Shown: in pieces, positions 39,198-47,695 of the stretch
Position numbering within the stretch: position 1 is the stretch's first letter
Layout of the letters: each line of letters begins with the position of its first letter
DNA from: Microbulbifer mangrovi
Lineage (GTDB): Bacteria > Pseudomonadota > Gammaproteobacteria > Pseudomonadales > Cellvibrionaceae
Assembly: GCF_002009015.1 (NCBI RefSeq)
Contig: NZ_LZDE01000347.1
Span: 62,001-126,000, forward strand
DNA length: 64,000 nucleotides
Direction: 5' to 3'
The notes under the pieces: generated by a model
The model's input: the letters and a program-made list of their open reading frames with translations, nothing else
What the model was told of the DNA's origin: nothing
Databases searched by the model: none
Program-made: the position numbers and the translations under genes

Positions 39198-39338
39198 GGA
39201 ACTTCTGAATAATGTAGCGAGCGGGTGTCTGGTGGTAGCCGCCCGCGCGGAACAAGCGGAGCGTACTTGCAGTACGTGAGCATTGAGAGCACAGCCGGAT
39301 GCCGCCAGACGCACGCGCAGTAATTATTCAGAGGTTCC
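39198..39338. mobile_element. MITE-like palindromic element, 141 bp, with TTAG target duplication
   Basis: Terminal inverted repeats GGAACTTCTGAATAAT and ATTATTCAGAGGTTCC (one mismatch in 16) bound a segment whose inner parts also pair (GTCTGGTGGTAGCCG against CGGATGCCGCCAGAC), so the whole can fold into one long hairpin. TTAG directly flanks both ends (39194-39197 and 39339-39342), as expected of a 4-bp target duplication. It codes for nothing and sits between the iota-carrageenase terminator and the aldo/keto reductase gene. A non-autonomous IS derivative is the best reading; the parent IS is not in the window. Confidence 0.75.
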
Positions 39339-39410
39339 TTAGTACTATTGGCCAAGCAAACCTGAGCCAGGGTCAATACAAGGATTAATACAAGAGCTAT
39401 GAGAGAAAAC

Positions 39411-40256
39411 ATGCAACCCACAACTCCGTCATCGCAAAGTGTGACCTTGAACAACGGACTCCAAATGCCACTACTCGGCTTTGGTGTCTGGTCTTCTGCC
39501 CCAGGACAGGAAACGCAAGATGCCGTGCTGAGCGCTCTCGACACGGGCTATCGGCACATCGATACCGCGGAGGTCTACGAGAACGAGCAGGACGTGGGTT
39601 CAGCCTTGCAGAAATGGGCGCAGAAGAGTGGCGATAGCGATATTTTCGTCACCACGAAACTTACCCCGGAAGCCAAAGGGCATGCAGACACGCTGGAGGC
39701 CTTTGATCGGAGTCTGGATAAACTACAGCGAGACGCGATCGATCTTTACCTGATGCACTGGCCCAGCCCGGGTAGCCGCATGGAAAACTGGCAGGCAATA
39801 GAAGATATATACGCGAGTGGAAGGTGCCGCGCGATCGGCGTGAGTAACTTTACTGTACGACATCTGGATGAGCTGCAGGATTACGCCAGGGTGACACCGG
39901 CGGTCAATCAGGTTGAGTACAATGTATACCTGTACCAGAAAGAACTGCGCGATTACTGCACCAGCAAAGGTATCCAGCTGACGGCGTACAGCCCTCTCGC
40001 GCGGATGCAGGTCTCTGAGGAAGACCGTGTTCTTGAGATTGCGCAAAAATATGGAAAATCCAAAGCACAGGTGTGTATCCGCTGGATTCTACAGCAGGGA
40101 ATTCCCACCTTCCCGAAATCCGTGCGTTTGGCGCGGATACAGGAAAATTTTAACGTGTTTGATTTCGAGCTGGACCGAGAGGACATGGCAGCGTTGAGTT
40201 CGCTCAACCGGGACTATCGCTGTAATTCAGACTGGAACCCGGAAAACGTCAGCTAG
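39411..40256 (+). CDS. Aldo/keto reductase
   Basis: A cytosolic NADPH-dependent aldo/keto reductase of about 281 residues, (beta/alpha)8 barrel. Catalytic tetrad blocks are GYRHIDTAEVYENE (Asp, Tyr), FVTTKL (Lys) and DLYLMHWP (His). AIGVSNF and the NADP-phosphate contact region IPTFPKSVRLARIQEN are typical of the AKR5-like bacterial group. The start at 39411 has GAGAGAAAAC just upstream; an in-frame ATG at 39399 would add four residues. Position inside the carrageenan locus suggests reduction of a sugar aldehyde or keto sugar, but the substrate is unknown. A MITE and the terminator of cgiA lie upstream, so it probably has its own promoter. Confidence 0.92.
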   Translation: MQPTTPSSQSVTLNNGLQMPLLGFGVWSSAPGQETQDAVLSALDTGYRHIDTAEVYENEQDVGSALQKWAQKSGDSDIFVTTKLTPEAKGHADTLEAFDRSLDKLQRDAIDLYLMHWPSPGSRMENWQAIEDIYASGRCRAIGVSNFTVRHLDELQDYARVTPAVNQVEYNVYLYQKELRDYCTSKGIQLTAYSPLARMQVSEEDRVLEIAQKYGKSKAQVCIRWILQQGIPTFPKSVRLARIQENFNVFDFELDREDMAALSSLNRDYRCNSDWNPENVS

Positions 40257-40267
40257 CGCTTAAGACT

Positions 40268-40292
40268 GGCGGCACAGGGTGTGCCGCCTTTT
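40268..40292 (+). terminator. Terminator of the aldo/keto reductase gene
   Basis: Perfect 9-bp stem GGCGGCACA/TGTGCCGCC with GGG loop and four T, between two convergent genes. Confidence 0.85.
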
Positions 40293-40318
40293 CGAGCTCA
40301 GCGAGCCACCTGAATCGT

Positions 40319-42280
40319 TCAGTGACGCGTATCGTTGTACCGATTCACCTCATATCCCTTAACGACTTGGGTCTCACCATTGGACCAGCGGATACTGACG
40401 GTATCCACCTTATCGCACTGGCCCAATCCAAACAGAAGATCATTATTCACTGGCACGCCATAGGAAGAGGCGGAATCCCCCACGACCTGACGCCAAGTAT
40501 TCCCACAGGCGCGCACCTCTGCCGCGGCCCCCAATACCGATGCCTTACCGGAGGGCGACGCTCCCAGGGTAAAGCCGATAAAATAATGGCCATTGAGGCT
40601 CTCTGTGTTGTTTTTAAACAGGTGCCACAGTCCTCGCTCGTTGGCGGTAAGAATGTCGTAGTCGCCATCTTTATCGAAGTCTATCTTGGCCGCACCACTG
40701 CCGGTAGCGCCGCGCTCTGTAGCGACCACTCCGTGAGACTCCAGGCGCTGGAAAGTCTGCCCTTGCTGGTTCAAATACACAATCTGCTGGTTCTCCATCG
40801 CCATATTGCCGTAACGATTGAAATAGAGATCGTCCCAGCCGTCGTTATTTAAATCCACCACCAGCGCGACGGTGGTTTGCTCGCCGATACGGATTCCCAT
40901 GGCTTCCGTTACGTCCACAAACTTTCCATCGCGGTTTTCCAGCAGTTTTGCGGGTAGCGCTTCGTCACTGGTGGTGGAAGGGTTCGAGCGCACATTGTGG
41001 ATTACCGCAGCCGTGGGGGACAGGGTCTGGTTACAAATACGCCATACCCCCTCCCCCATGTAACCTACATACAGACCGGGCGGGGAGTCCTCCGGCAGGT
41101 CCTTGATTTTCACCCCGGGTGCACAGGCGTTATCGGGAAAACCCGCGGCCTCTTGCGCTGACACAACAACATCCAATAACCCGTAACTGTCGGCATCCCA
41201 GGAGCGCTGTGACTGCTCTCTGGATTCAATCTTCAGACGCTTCCTGGCCTTGCCGGCGAATACGTCGAAGTGTGGATACGCCATTTGCAGGTTTTCCAGT
41301 GTCAGATCGCCATCAATCTTCAGGTCATCCAGCTGTAACGAGGAAAACCGGGAAAAGAACGCATAGCGCTGGTTTTCCTGGTCAAGATAAGTCTCGTTCT
41401 CAAACTGATGTTCAGAGCGACTGAGCACCAGGTCCAGGTCCCCATCCCGATCAAAGTCGATGGAAGAGATTGCACTGATGTCATTGATACTTTTCAGGTT
41501 TCCGAAACGCGCTTCGGTGACCTCGGTAAAGGTGAGCCCTTCACCACCCTCCAGAGCAACGAGGCGGTTGCCGCCAAACACCAGGATATCGGCATCGCCG
41601 TCCCCGTTAAAATCGGTGGTGGTCGAGAGATAGCTGAGGCGGTCACTGAATGGCAAGTGCTGGACGAATTCAAGGTTGCCTTTGCCATCGTTACGGTACA
41701 GGTGATTTGCCCCCTTGAACTTCTGCTCCGGGGTAAAAAAGCCAGTCAGGAACAAGTCGAGGTCACCGTCGTTATCACCATCAAAGGGCTTGATGGATCG
41801 CCCACGCCCCTTTTCGAAATGAGACAGTATGCTGGCCTTGCTGACGGAGCGGTCCCTGCCAACCTCGAAATGCACAGGCTTTCTCGGATTGCTGCCATTA
41901 CCACCACCCTGGGCAACGATAATTTCCAGCTGACCGTCATTGTCGAAATCCCCGAGCCCCTGCCCGTGCATATCGCCGCTAATCAAATCCTGTGGACCGG
42001 AAAATGTACCGCCTTCGTTCCAGAAAATCTGTACTTTGTGGGCGTGCTCGGTCAATACAATATCCTGAAAGCCGTTGCCATCCAGATCGGCAATCATGGG
42101 GCTATCCCACTTACGGCGCTCGCGCTTTTCGATGGGAATCAGATCCGAGACTTCAGTGAAAAGACTGGTCGATTTTTCGCTTTCGGCAGTCGCTGCCAGT
42201 GCGAGACTGGAGGAAAAGCAGGCCATCAGCAGTGCAGACTTGCAGGGTCTCTTAAAAAACCTATACATACGTTTCTTCAT
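40319..42280 (-). CDS. FG-GAP/VCBS repeat protein with C-terminal UnbV/ASPIC domain, paralogue 2
   Basis: A 653-residue exported protein with signal peptide (about 1-30, SSLALA). Calcium-type FG-GAP loops recur (DLDGNGFQD, DFDNDGQLE, DGDNDGDLD, DFNGDGDAD, DFDRDGDLD, DLNNDGWDD, DFDKDGDYD). The C-terminal UnbV/ASPIC segment is GKASVLGAAAEVRACGNTWRQVVG...GLGQCDKVDTVSIRW.NG. It follows the same domain order as the protein at 9319-11211, and several loops correspond (RKWDSPMIADLDG against RKWGAPVVADLDQ), so they are paralogues. Both close a gene string and both stand behind a terminator. Function unknown; a propeller-like surface binding protein is plausible. A role in binding sulfated galactan is inference. 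Confidence 0.88.
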   Translation of the reverse strand: MKKRMYRFFKRPCKSALLMACFSSSLALAATAESEKSTSLFTEVSDLIPIEKRERRKWDSPMIADLDGNGFQDIVLTEHAHKVQIFWNEGGTFSGPQDLISGDMHGQGLGDFDNDGQLEIIVAQGGGNGSNPRKPVHFEVGRDRSVSKASILSHFEKGRGRSIKPFDGDNDGDLDLFLTGFFTPEQKFKGANHLYRNDGKGNLEFVQHLPFSDRLSYLSTTTDFNGDGDADILVFGGNRLVALEGGEGLTFTEVTEARFGNLKSINDISAISSIDFDRDGDLDLVLSRSEHQFENETYLDQENQRYAFFSRFSSLQLDDLKIDGDLTLENLQMAYPHFDVFAGKARKRLKIESREQSQRSWDADSYGLLDVVVSAQEAAGFPDNACAPGVKIKDLPEDSPPGLYVGYMGEGVWRICNQTLSPTAAVIHNVRSNPSTTSDEALPAKLLENRDGKFVDVTEAMGIRIGEQTTVALVVDLNNDGWDDLYFNRYGNMAMENQQIVYLNQQGQTFQRLESHGVVATERGATGSGAAKIDFDKDGDYDILTANERGLWHLFKNNTESLNGHYFIGFTLGASPSGKASVLGAAAEVRACGNTWRQVVGDSASSYGVPVNNDLLFGLGQCDKVDTVSIRWSNGETQVVKGYEVNRYNDTRH

Positions 42281-42333
42281 TTTTGTTCAGTTTTTCGCGC
42301 TTGCCGGACAGAATCTGAAATCGATTTATCGGC

Positions 42334-42358
42334 AAAAAAAAGGCCGCGGGGAGCGGCC
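42334..42358 (-). terminator. Terminator between the GH42/GH167-like gene and the UnbV gene
   Basis: On the minus strand a GGCCGC/GCGGCC stem with a 5-base loop is followed by eight T, 16 bases after the preceding stop. Confidence 0.85.
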
Positions 42359-42373
42359 ACAAAACAGGAAAAT

Positions 42374-44809
42374 TTATAGAGTCGTTACTCTCAGCAACAT
42401 GACACCTTTTGGATCAAGCTCAAACTGGCTCTCCACACTCTTCTCGGTAAACAGATCGGTAATGGCCACCGCGTCAGCGCCCTTCAGGCTCAGATCCAGC
42501 TTGGCAGTGTGCTTGCCGATATTGAGAATACTGACCAGGTAGGCGCCGTCATCCTGCTGTACGGCACGCCAGGTAGTGCCTTTGTGCGCGGTACCATTGT
42601 CTTCGACGAGATTGACTGCCGGCAGGCTAGGCGCCGCAGCTTCCAGAGCCGCTTCGCGCAGGGCCGCCACGTCGCTCTCTTTGTTAAGGACAATCAGCTT
42701 GCCTTTGCCCTGAGACAACCTTTTTTTGTGCGGTTTGCCGTATTCGTCCATGCTCAGGCTTTGCGCGGTATCCACCACAACGGTTCCACCCTTGTTCAGG
42801 TAGTCCTGCAGTGCCGCCAGCTCCGATGCGGTGACATACTGGGTGCTATACACGGCAATCACATCCCACTGGCTGTGATCCTGCTTGTTGATGATGTTTT
42901 CGGTGGCGAAACCCACCGGGAATCCATCGAAGAACAGGCTCTCGTAGGCTTTCCACTGCTCGCTCATATGACGCGGCTTGTTGATGGCGGAGGTTTCCGA
43001 GTGGAACAGGCGGATGGGACGGCTTTGTTCACGCAGGGCAACAATCTCTTCCGAGAAGCTGTTCAGGTCGTACATCACCTGGGTATAGGCATTGGCAATA
43101 TGTGGCTGCTGGTTGACCGAGCCAGCAAAGGAACCCGCCAGTGCCGGGTCAAAGAAATTCATTTCCCCTTCAAGTCGATCTTCCGGGGATCCGTCCGGGT
43201 CGCGGGCCCAGAACCAGGCCATGTTGGCGTCCATACCCTGCAGGGTTGCTAGCCAGTAGACGCTATTCACGTAATCCACACTGGTGTCGAGGTCGCGCCA
43301 CCAGGAAGAGGACAGGAAATGGCTTTCACTGTTTACATGAATCTTGTTGGGTGAGACCGACTCCATAAAGTCGTAGCTCATACTCATCTCTTCCCAGAAC
43401 CAGCTATAGTGGGCTTCCCAGGCTTCCGGTTGCTTGTAATTGAGGTGGCGGGTCTCCCGGGTCTTGGCATCGTTGCCAATCATGGAGGTCAGGTCGGTTA
43501 ACGCTTCCACGTCGATACCGTGAGAGCGATTATTCTCGCTGTACATATTGGGCATGATCTTGATGCTGGTATCCGCATCCGGGTTGCCCTTGTGCAGCTC
43601 ACCCTGGAGGAAGGTAAACCAGTTGATGGCGCGGTCCATGTTGTAGCGGGACCAGTCGTACCACATCGGGGTGCCGCGGGTGGCGGGGTCGATGGGGATT
43701 TCGATCTGCACACTGTCGAAGCTGGAGAAATCGCTATCCCAGTTGGTGTTCAGACGCTTGACGTCGCCTTGATATTTCCCGTCGAGCCAGTTGCGGAATG
43801 CATCCAGGGTGTAGGAGCTGATCGCATTCATTTCCTGGAAGTTCTGGCTCCAGTGGCCTTTCTCACTGTACCAGTGCGGCTCGTTGGCCAGAATGTAGCC
43901 CAGCTGTGTCACTTTCTTGCCGCGCGTCAGCTCGCCTGTGTGGCTGGCAATCTTGCCCCACACGTCACGCACCAGCGGGTTGTCGATGTCATAGCCGGTA
44001 AACAGGGAGCGACCGAGGCGCACTTCCGGCTCTTTCTTTTCAACCCACTCGGGAATACCCATATTCCAGTAGATCAGAAAACCGACATTGTTCGGGTCAA
44101 TGTCGGTGACTTCTTTCATCAATGCATCATCAAAGGTGCCGTCTTCTTTCAGCAGGAAGGAGTTGATGGCGCGGTCGTGGTCCACCGGATAGAGGTTCTC
44201 CCCACCGTGGAAAATAGCACCCAGGTGGTCGTTGTATACCGCGGTGTCAGTCAGAGGCCGACCTACCGATTTGGAAAAGTAGTCGTAGAGGAAGGCGGGC
44301 TTACCATTGCTGAGCAGCATGTTGTCCCCGACTTCGATGTTCTCCCAGTCAATTTTGGGCACCGGGCGACGCTTGATTTCGCCACTTATCACCTTGCCCA
44401 ACTCCTCGATACTCGCATCGAGGATTTCGATCACTTTGCTGCGCTCGAAATCTGGCAACTCGTCAGCCAGCTCGTCTTTCTTGTCTTTGTAAGGTGCGTA
44501 AGCTTCGAACATGTAGGCCACGGCATCGCGGTTCTGCTCGTCCCAGTTGGCAAATTTGAGGAATTCCCGGGCGAACCACAGAGTGGTTTCTTCACGGGTA
44601 ACGTCCAGGCCTTTGGCTTGCGCTGCTTTTACCTGAAGTTCGAGTGCATCGATTTTACTCAGCGCGGAAGCTTCCAGCGGATTGGCGCTGGCAGTACTCT
44701 CTTTGGCGGGCTTCTCCAGCGCAGCGGCTTCAGATCTCTGCTCGGAGCAAGCGCCAAGCCCGAGCGGTAAAAGTGCGGCAATAGCAGCACACAGCATTGT
44801 CTTTTTCAT
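42374..44809 (-). CDS. Clan GH-A glycoside hydrolase lipoprotein, GH42/GH167-like
   Basis: An 811-residue exported lipoprotein (lipobox LGLGAC). After a helical spacer, a TIM barrel begins at about residue 155. ILANEPHWY (Glu310) has the Asn-Glu of clan GH-A acid/base residues, and KIHVNSESHF (Glu495) is a good candidate for the nucleophile; the spacing of about 185 residues fits GH42-like barrels. A trimerisation-like Rossmann segment (SQWDVIAVYSTQYVTASELAALQDYLNKGGTVVVDT) and a small C-terminal beta domain follow, as in GH42. Length and context fit GH167, the GH42-related family reported from Pseudoalteromonas carrageenan loci to release neo-beta-carrabiose; by eye I cannot separate GH42 from GH167. 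It follows the DUF4862 gene by 65 bp on the same strand. Confidence 0.75.
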   Translation of the reverse strand: MKKTMLCAAIAALLPLGLGACSEQRSEAAALEKPAKESTASANPLEASALSKIDALELQVKAAQAKGLDVTREETTLWFAREFLKFANWDEQNRDAVAYMFEAYAPYKDKKDELADELPDFERSKVIEILDASIEELGKVISGEIKRRPVPKIDWENIEVGDNMLLSNGKPAFLYDYFSKSVGRPLTDTAVYNDHLGAIFHGGENLYPVDHDRAINSFLLKEDGTFDDALMKEVTDIDPNNVGFLIYWNMGIPEWVEKKEPEVRLGRSLFTGYDIDNPLVRDVWGKIASHTGELTRGKKVTQLGYILANEPHWYSEKGHWSQNFQEMNAISSYTLDAFRNWLDGKYQGDVKRLNTNWDSDFSSFDSVQIEIPIDPATRGTPMWYDWSRYNMDRAINWFTFLQGELHKGNPDADTSIKIMPNMYSENNRSHGIDVEALTDLTSMIGNDAKTRETRHLNYKQPEAWEAHYSWFWEEMSMSYDFMESVSPNKIHVNSESHFLSSSWWRDLDTSVDYVNSVYWLATLQGMDANMAWFWARDPDGSPEDRLEGEMNFFDPALAGSFAGSVNQQPHIANAYTQVMYDLNSFSEEIVALREQSRPIRLFHSETSAINKPRHMSEQWKAYESLFFDGFPVGFATENIINKQDHSQWDVIAVYSTQYVTASELAALQDYLNKGGTVVVDTAQSLSMDEYGKPHKKRLSQGKGKLIVLNKESDVAALREAALEAAAPSLPAVNLVEDNGTAHKGTTWRAVQQDDGAYLVSILNIGKHTAKLDLSLKGADAVAITDLFTEKSVESQFELDPKGVMLLRVTTL

Positions 44810-44874
44810 ATTATTCTCTCGCAAACAATCTTTTATCTATTCTTAGGTGATGATCGGGTAGCCCGCAGTCGGTG

Positions 44875-45846
44875 TCAGTTCCCTGCGGTGAGAGTGATCA
44901 GGTCAATGGCTGCCAATGTGTCCCGGTTGTAGGCCACGCGGGTCTCGACACTGGCATCCATTGGGCGCAGGCCGATTTTCACCCCGAGAAAGTCCAACTG
45001 CTGCCAGTTGGCGAGTTCCAGGCTGAGCGCCATTTGCTCCTTGGTGAGCAGTGAGGCGGGTTCAAAGTTGCCGCCTTTGAATATTTCTGTCGGTGGCATA
45101 TGAGAGTCGCGCCATACGCCGTAAGGCGTCTCCTTATCGGAAATTCCAGAGAACATAAAACCACGCAACATGCCGGCCGCACGTGCCTGACGCAAGTGCT
45201 CCAACGGCCCCTCTGTACTACGGGCTTCCAGTGCGGAACGGCCCCAGTTGATGGAGATTCCCAGGTCGGTGCCAAGCTCCTTGTTTACCTCTGAAATTGC
45301 GGTGATTTCATCAGCCAGGGACAGAAAGCCTTTTTCAGACTCCATCCGTTCAGAGAAGGCATCGCAATGCTCGATGACCAGCTCCGCCCCATCCCAATCC
45401 CAGGACAGAATTTCCCGCAGTGACGCTTTCAGAGATTCTGTGGAGGCAGACGCTCGCGTGCGATTCGGGCTGGTGTGCAGCTGGATAAAGTCAACGGCTT
45501 TTCGATTCAGGTGGGCGTTGAGTTTTTTCACCGCGGTACACATCTGGCGGTAAAACTCGAGGCCGGCTTCGCGCCCACTTGGGTCGTCGGATGCAATACC
45601 AAATGCGGCATTCTCACCCAGGCGTGCCATGATGCCCGGCACGCCGGTGAAGACGAAGTCCCAGTTTGGATCGATGTGCGCGAGAAACCAGTCATCGTCG
45701 TGCGGATGCAACTGCCCGGTGAACGGGTGCTCGATACCGCGAATATTGTGCAATTGCCGGATTTCGTCCAGATAGCTGGCCTGGAGCTCCGGCTGCCAGG
45801 TGTCGGTCACGGGGGCGGTCGCATAGGCGGCGAGAATATATTTCAT
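44875..45846 (-). CDS. DUF4862 family protein (TIM-barrel-like, unknown function)
   Basis: A 323-residue cytosolic protein starting MKYILAAYATAP and containing RGIEHPFTGQLHPHDDDWFLAHI, SWDWDGAELVIEHCDA, ISINWGRSALE, RGFMFSGISDKETPYG and FLGVKIGLRPMDASVETRV, the blocks I associate with DUF4862. The conserved acidic and histidine residues at strand ends and the overall pattern resemble xylose-isomerase-like or enolase-linked TIM barrels. No function is established. It lies between the KDPGal aldolase and the GH42/GH167-like gene and is presumably co-transcribed with dgoK-dgoA, which points to a job in the sugar or sugar-acid steps, such as isomerisation or epimerisation; that is inference. Confidence 0.78.
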   Translation of the reverse strand: MKYILAAYATAPVTDTWQPELQASYLDEIRQLHNIRGIEHPFTGQLHPHDDDWFLAHIDPNWDFVFTGVPGIMARLGENAAFGIASDDPSGREAGLEFYRQMCTAVKKLNAHLNRKAVDFIQLHTSPNRTRASASTESLKASLREILSWDWDGAELVIEHCDAFSERMESEKGFLSLADEITAISEVNKELGTDLGISINWGRSALEARSTEGPLEHLRQARAAGMLRGFMFSGISDKETPYGVWRDSHMPPTEIFKGGNFEPASLLTKEQMALSLELANWQQLDFLGVKIGLRPMDASVETRVAYNRDTLAAIDLITLTAGN

Positions 45847-45908
45847 GGTTCTAATGCGCGTTTATCGATTCGAAGGAGTTGAATATTCAGCGGCAAGAGC
45901 CGAGCGTG

Positions 45909-46541
45909 TTACGGCTGGTTCTCGCGGTACAGGTTGACGTAAGCGTCGGCATTTTCGCGCACCTGCTCCACGGTCATACCGGCGCGGTATAGCCCTGAGC
46001 CCAGACCAAAGCCAGAGAAACCCGCGGCGAGGTATTCCGGCATATCCTGCGGCGACACCCCACCTACCGCCAGCACCGGCAGGTCCGGAAACACAGCGGA
46101 GGCGACCTTGAAGCCTTCCGGCCCAAGGGCGGTAGCCGGGAAGAGTTTCAGGGCGTCGGCACCGGCCGCCGCAGCTGCAAGCGCCTCGGTAGGGGTACAG
46201 AATCCCGGCATGGAAATCAGGCCCAGGCGTTTGGTCTCGCGAATAACGTCTTCGTTGGTATTTGGGGAAATAATTACCTTGCCACCGGCATCGGCTACGG
46301 CTCGTACTTGCTCCACCGTCAGCACGGTGCCGGCGCCGACCAGTACCTCGTCACCCATCACTTCCGCCAGTGCCTGAATACTCGCGTAGGGCTCAGGAGA
46401 GTTGAGGGGAACCTCGATAATACGGAATCCGGATTCGCGGATAGTGTCGGCGATTGCAACCACCTCGGTAGGCTGCACACCGCGGAGTATTGCCACCAGT
46501 GGCAACGCTTCAAGATAACGGGTTACTGGGTTATTGCTCAT
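45909..46541 (-). CDS. dgoA: 2-keto-3-deoxy-6-phosphogalactonate aldolase
   Basis: A 210-residue class I aldolase of the KDPG/KDPGal family that splits KDPGal into pyruvate and glyceraldehyde-3-phosphate. FRIIEVPLNSP holds the catalytic Glu43, VGAGTVLT is the substrate loop, and DALKLFPA holds the Schiff-base Lys132; the phosphate site is AVGGVSP...FGLGSGLY. Next to a KDGal kinase and two enolase-superfamily enzymes of galactonate/anhydrogalactonate type, the galacto form (DgoA/DauD) is preferred over the gluco form (Eda). The gene starts 24 bp after dgoK, with GGAG upstream of ATG 46541. Confidence 0.92.
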   Translation of the reverse strand: MSNNPVTRYLEALPLVAILRGVQPTEVVAIADTIRESGFRIIEVPLNSPEPYASIQALAEVMGDEVLVGAGTVLTVEQVRAVADAGGKVIISPNTNEDVIRETKRLGLISMPGFCTPTEALAAAAAGADALKLFPATALGPEGFKVASAVFPDLPVLAVGGVSPQDMPEYLAAGFSGFGLGSGLYRAGMTVEQVRENADAYVNLYRENQP

Positions 46542-46565
46542 GTCTATGCTCCAAAATCGAATGGG

Positions 46566-47585
46566 TTACAGCAGGCCGGCGTTACCGGCAATGGCAACGA
46601 GGCCGCGGCGCACTGCGCGATCGCCTTCGATGCTCTCGGACGGAATGTCGTGCAGTTCGAGCGCGCGCTGGTACAGGGAAGTGAGGTTGCCGCCGCCCAC
46701 CAGGGTGACATGGGAGGGGCGGCCAATTTCTGCGGTGACAGTGTGCATTTCCGCCCCGATCAATACCCCGGACAGATAGCTGTGCACTTCGTCTTCGGTC
46801 AACTGGAACGTATCTGGTATGGCCCCGGCTACAACGGCGCTGCGCGCACTGAACAGGGTATGCAGCAGGCTGGGATGCTCCGCCGCCATGGCGACACCGC
46901 GGTCAAACGCAGCGTCATTGAACGGGCTGGCTATCTTGCCTTCGGAATCTACGGGAATCAGTCGGCCCAGAATACTGTGCTGACACAGGACATTGAACAG
47001 CTCACCGGTCATGCAGGTGGCAAAATCCATAATGCCCTGTTCGGGCCCGGCGCTCGCCACAGAGCACAAGTCCACCCTCGCCCACTTGGCGTGGGTACCG
47101 GGCAAGCACATCAAGCGCAAACCCGCCGTGCCGCCGCTGGCGTTTGTGTTTTCTGCCTGAAGTAACACAGCGCCGAGGATCTGCACTTCTTCCCCACGCA
47201 TCACATCGGCGAAGCCACTGAAGGAGCGGCCGCGCACACCGGGAACAATCGCCATGGAAAGCCCAGCGCTGCTTTCAATTTGGCAGAGTTTCTGCCCCAT
47301 GGCCGACAGCGGCAGCGGGCAATCCACATAGCCCGCATCTTTCCAGCCCTGGGCGCTGCCCACCATGCCGGTCATCAACACCGGAAGCTTGCCACCTTCC
47401 AACCAGGGCGCGATTTGCTCCAGCAGAAAAGGTTCAAACCCGTTCTGATCGATGGTTAGCATGCCTTTGGGGCTGGTGATTTCCTGCACCAGCTCGCCGT
47501 TGCGATCCATGAGGAATGCGCGGAAGTTGGAGCTACCCCAGTCAACGCCGATCAGGGCTGGTGAAGCGCTTGAGTGTTCTGTCAT
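46566..47585 (-). CDS. dgoK: 2-keto-3-deoxy-galactonate kinase
   Basis: A 339-residue kinase of the DgoK family (PF05035), which phosphorylates 2-keto-3-deoxy-galactonate at O6. The N-terminus GVDWGSSNFRAFLMDRNGELVQE is the ATPase-fold phosphate loop with its Asp. VLMTGMVGSAQGW, YVDCPLPLSAMGQKL, VPGVRG, CLPGTHAKWARVD and DFATCMTGELFNVLCQHSILG are the signature blocks of this family. In carrageenan degraders this step is named DauC. It lies behind a terminator hairpin that separates it from the cycloisomerase gene, and is followed closely by the aldolase gene. Confidence 0.94.
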   Translation of the reverse strand: MTEHSSASPALIGVDWGSSNFRAFLMDRNGELVQEITSPKGMLTIDQNGFEPFLLEQIAPWLEGGKLPVLMTGMVGSAQGWKDAGYVDCPLPLSAMGQKLCQIESSAGLSMAIVPGVRGRSFSGFADVMRGEEVQILGAVLLQAENTNASGGTAGLRLMCLPGTHAKWARVDLCSVASAGPEQGIMDFATCMTGELFNVLCQHSILGRLIPVDSEGKIASPFNDAAFDRGVAMAAEHPSLLHTLFSARSAVVAGAIPDTFQLTEDEVHSYLSGVLIGAEMHTVTAEIGRPSHVTLVGGGNLTSLYQRALELHDIPSESIEGDRAVRRGLVAIAGNAGLL

Positions 47586-47605
47586 GGAGCTATCCGTCAG
47601 ATAAT

Positions 47606-47647
47606 AAAAACCCCGGTCGACTACTTACATTCGGTAGACCGCCGGGG
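47606..47647 (-). terminator. Terminator or attenuating hairpin between cycloisomerase and dgoK genes
   Basis: On the minus strand a long stem (CCCCGG.GGTC against GACCGGGG with further pairing inside) is followed by five T, and lies in the 110-bp gap within an otherwise continuous pathway cluster. It would lower kinase and aldolase transcription relative to the upstream pair. Confidence 0.7.
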
Positions 47648-47695
47648 CTTCAGATATGGAGTTTGCGACTTGCGGTTTAAAACCGTCAGCTGACG

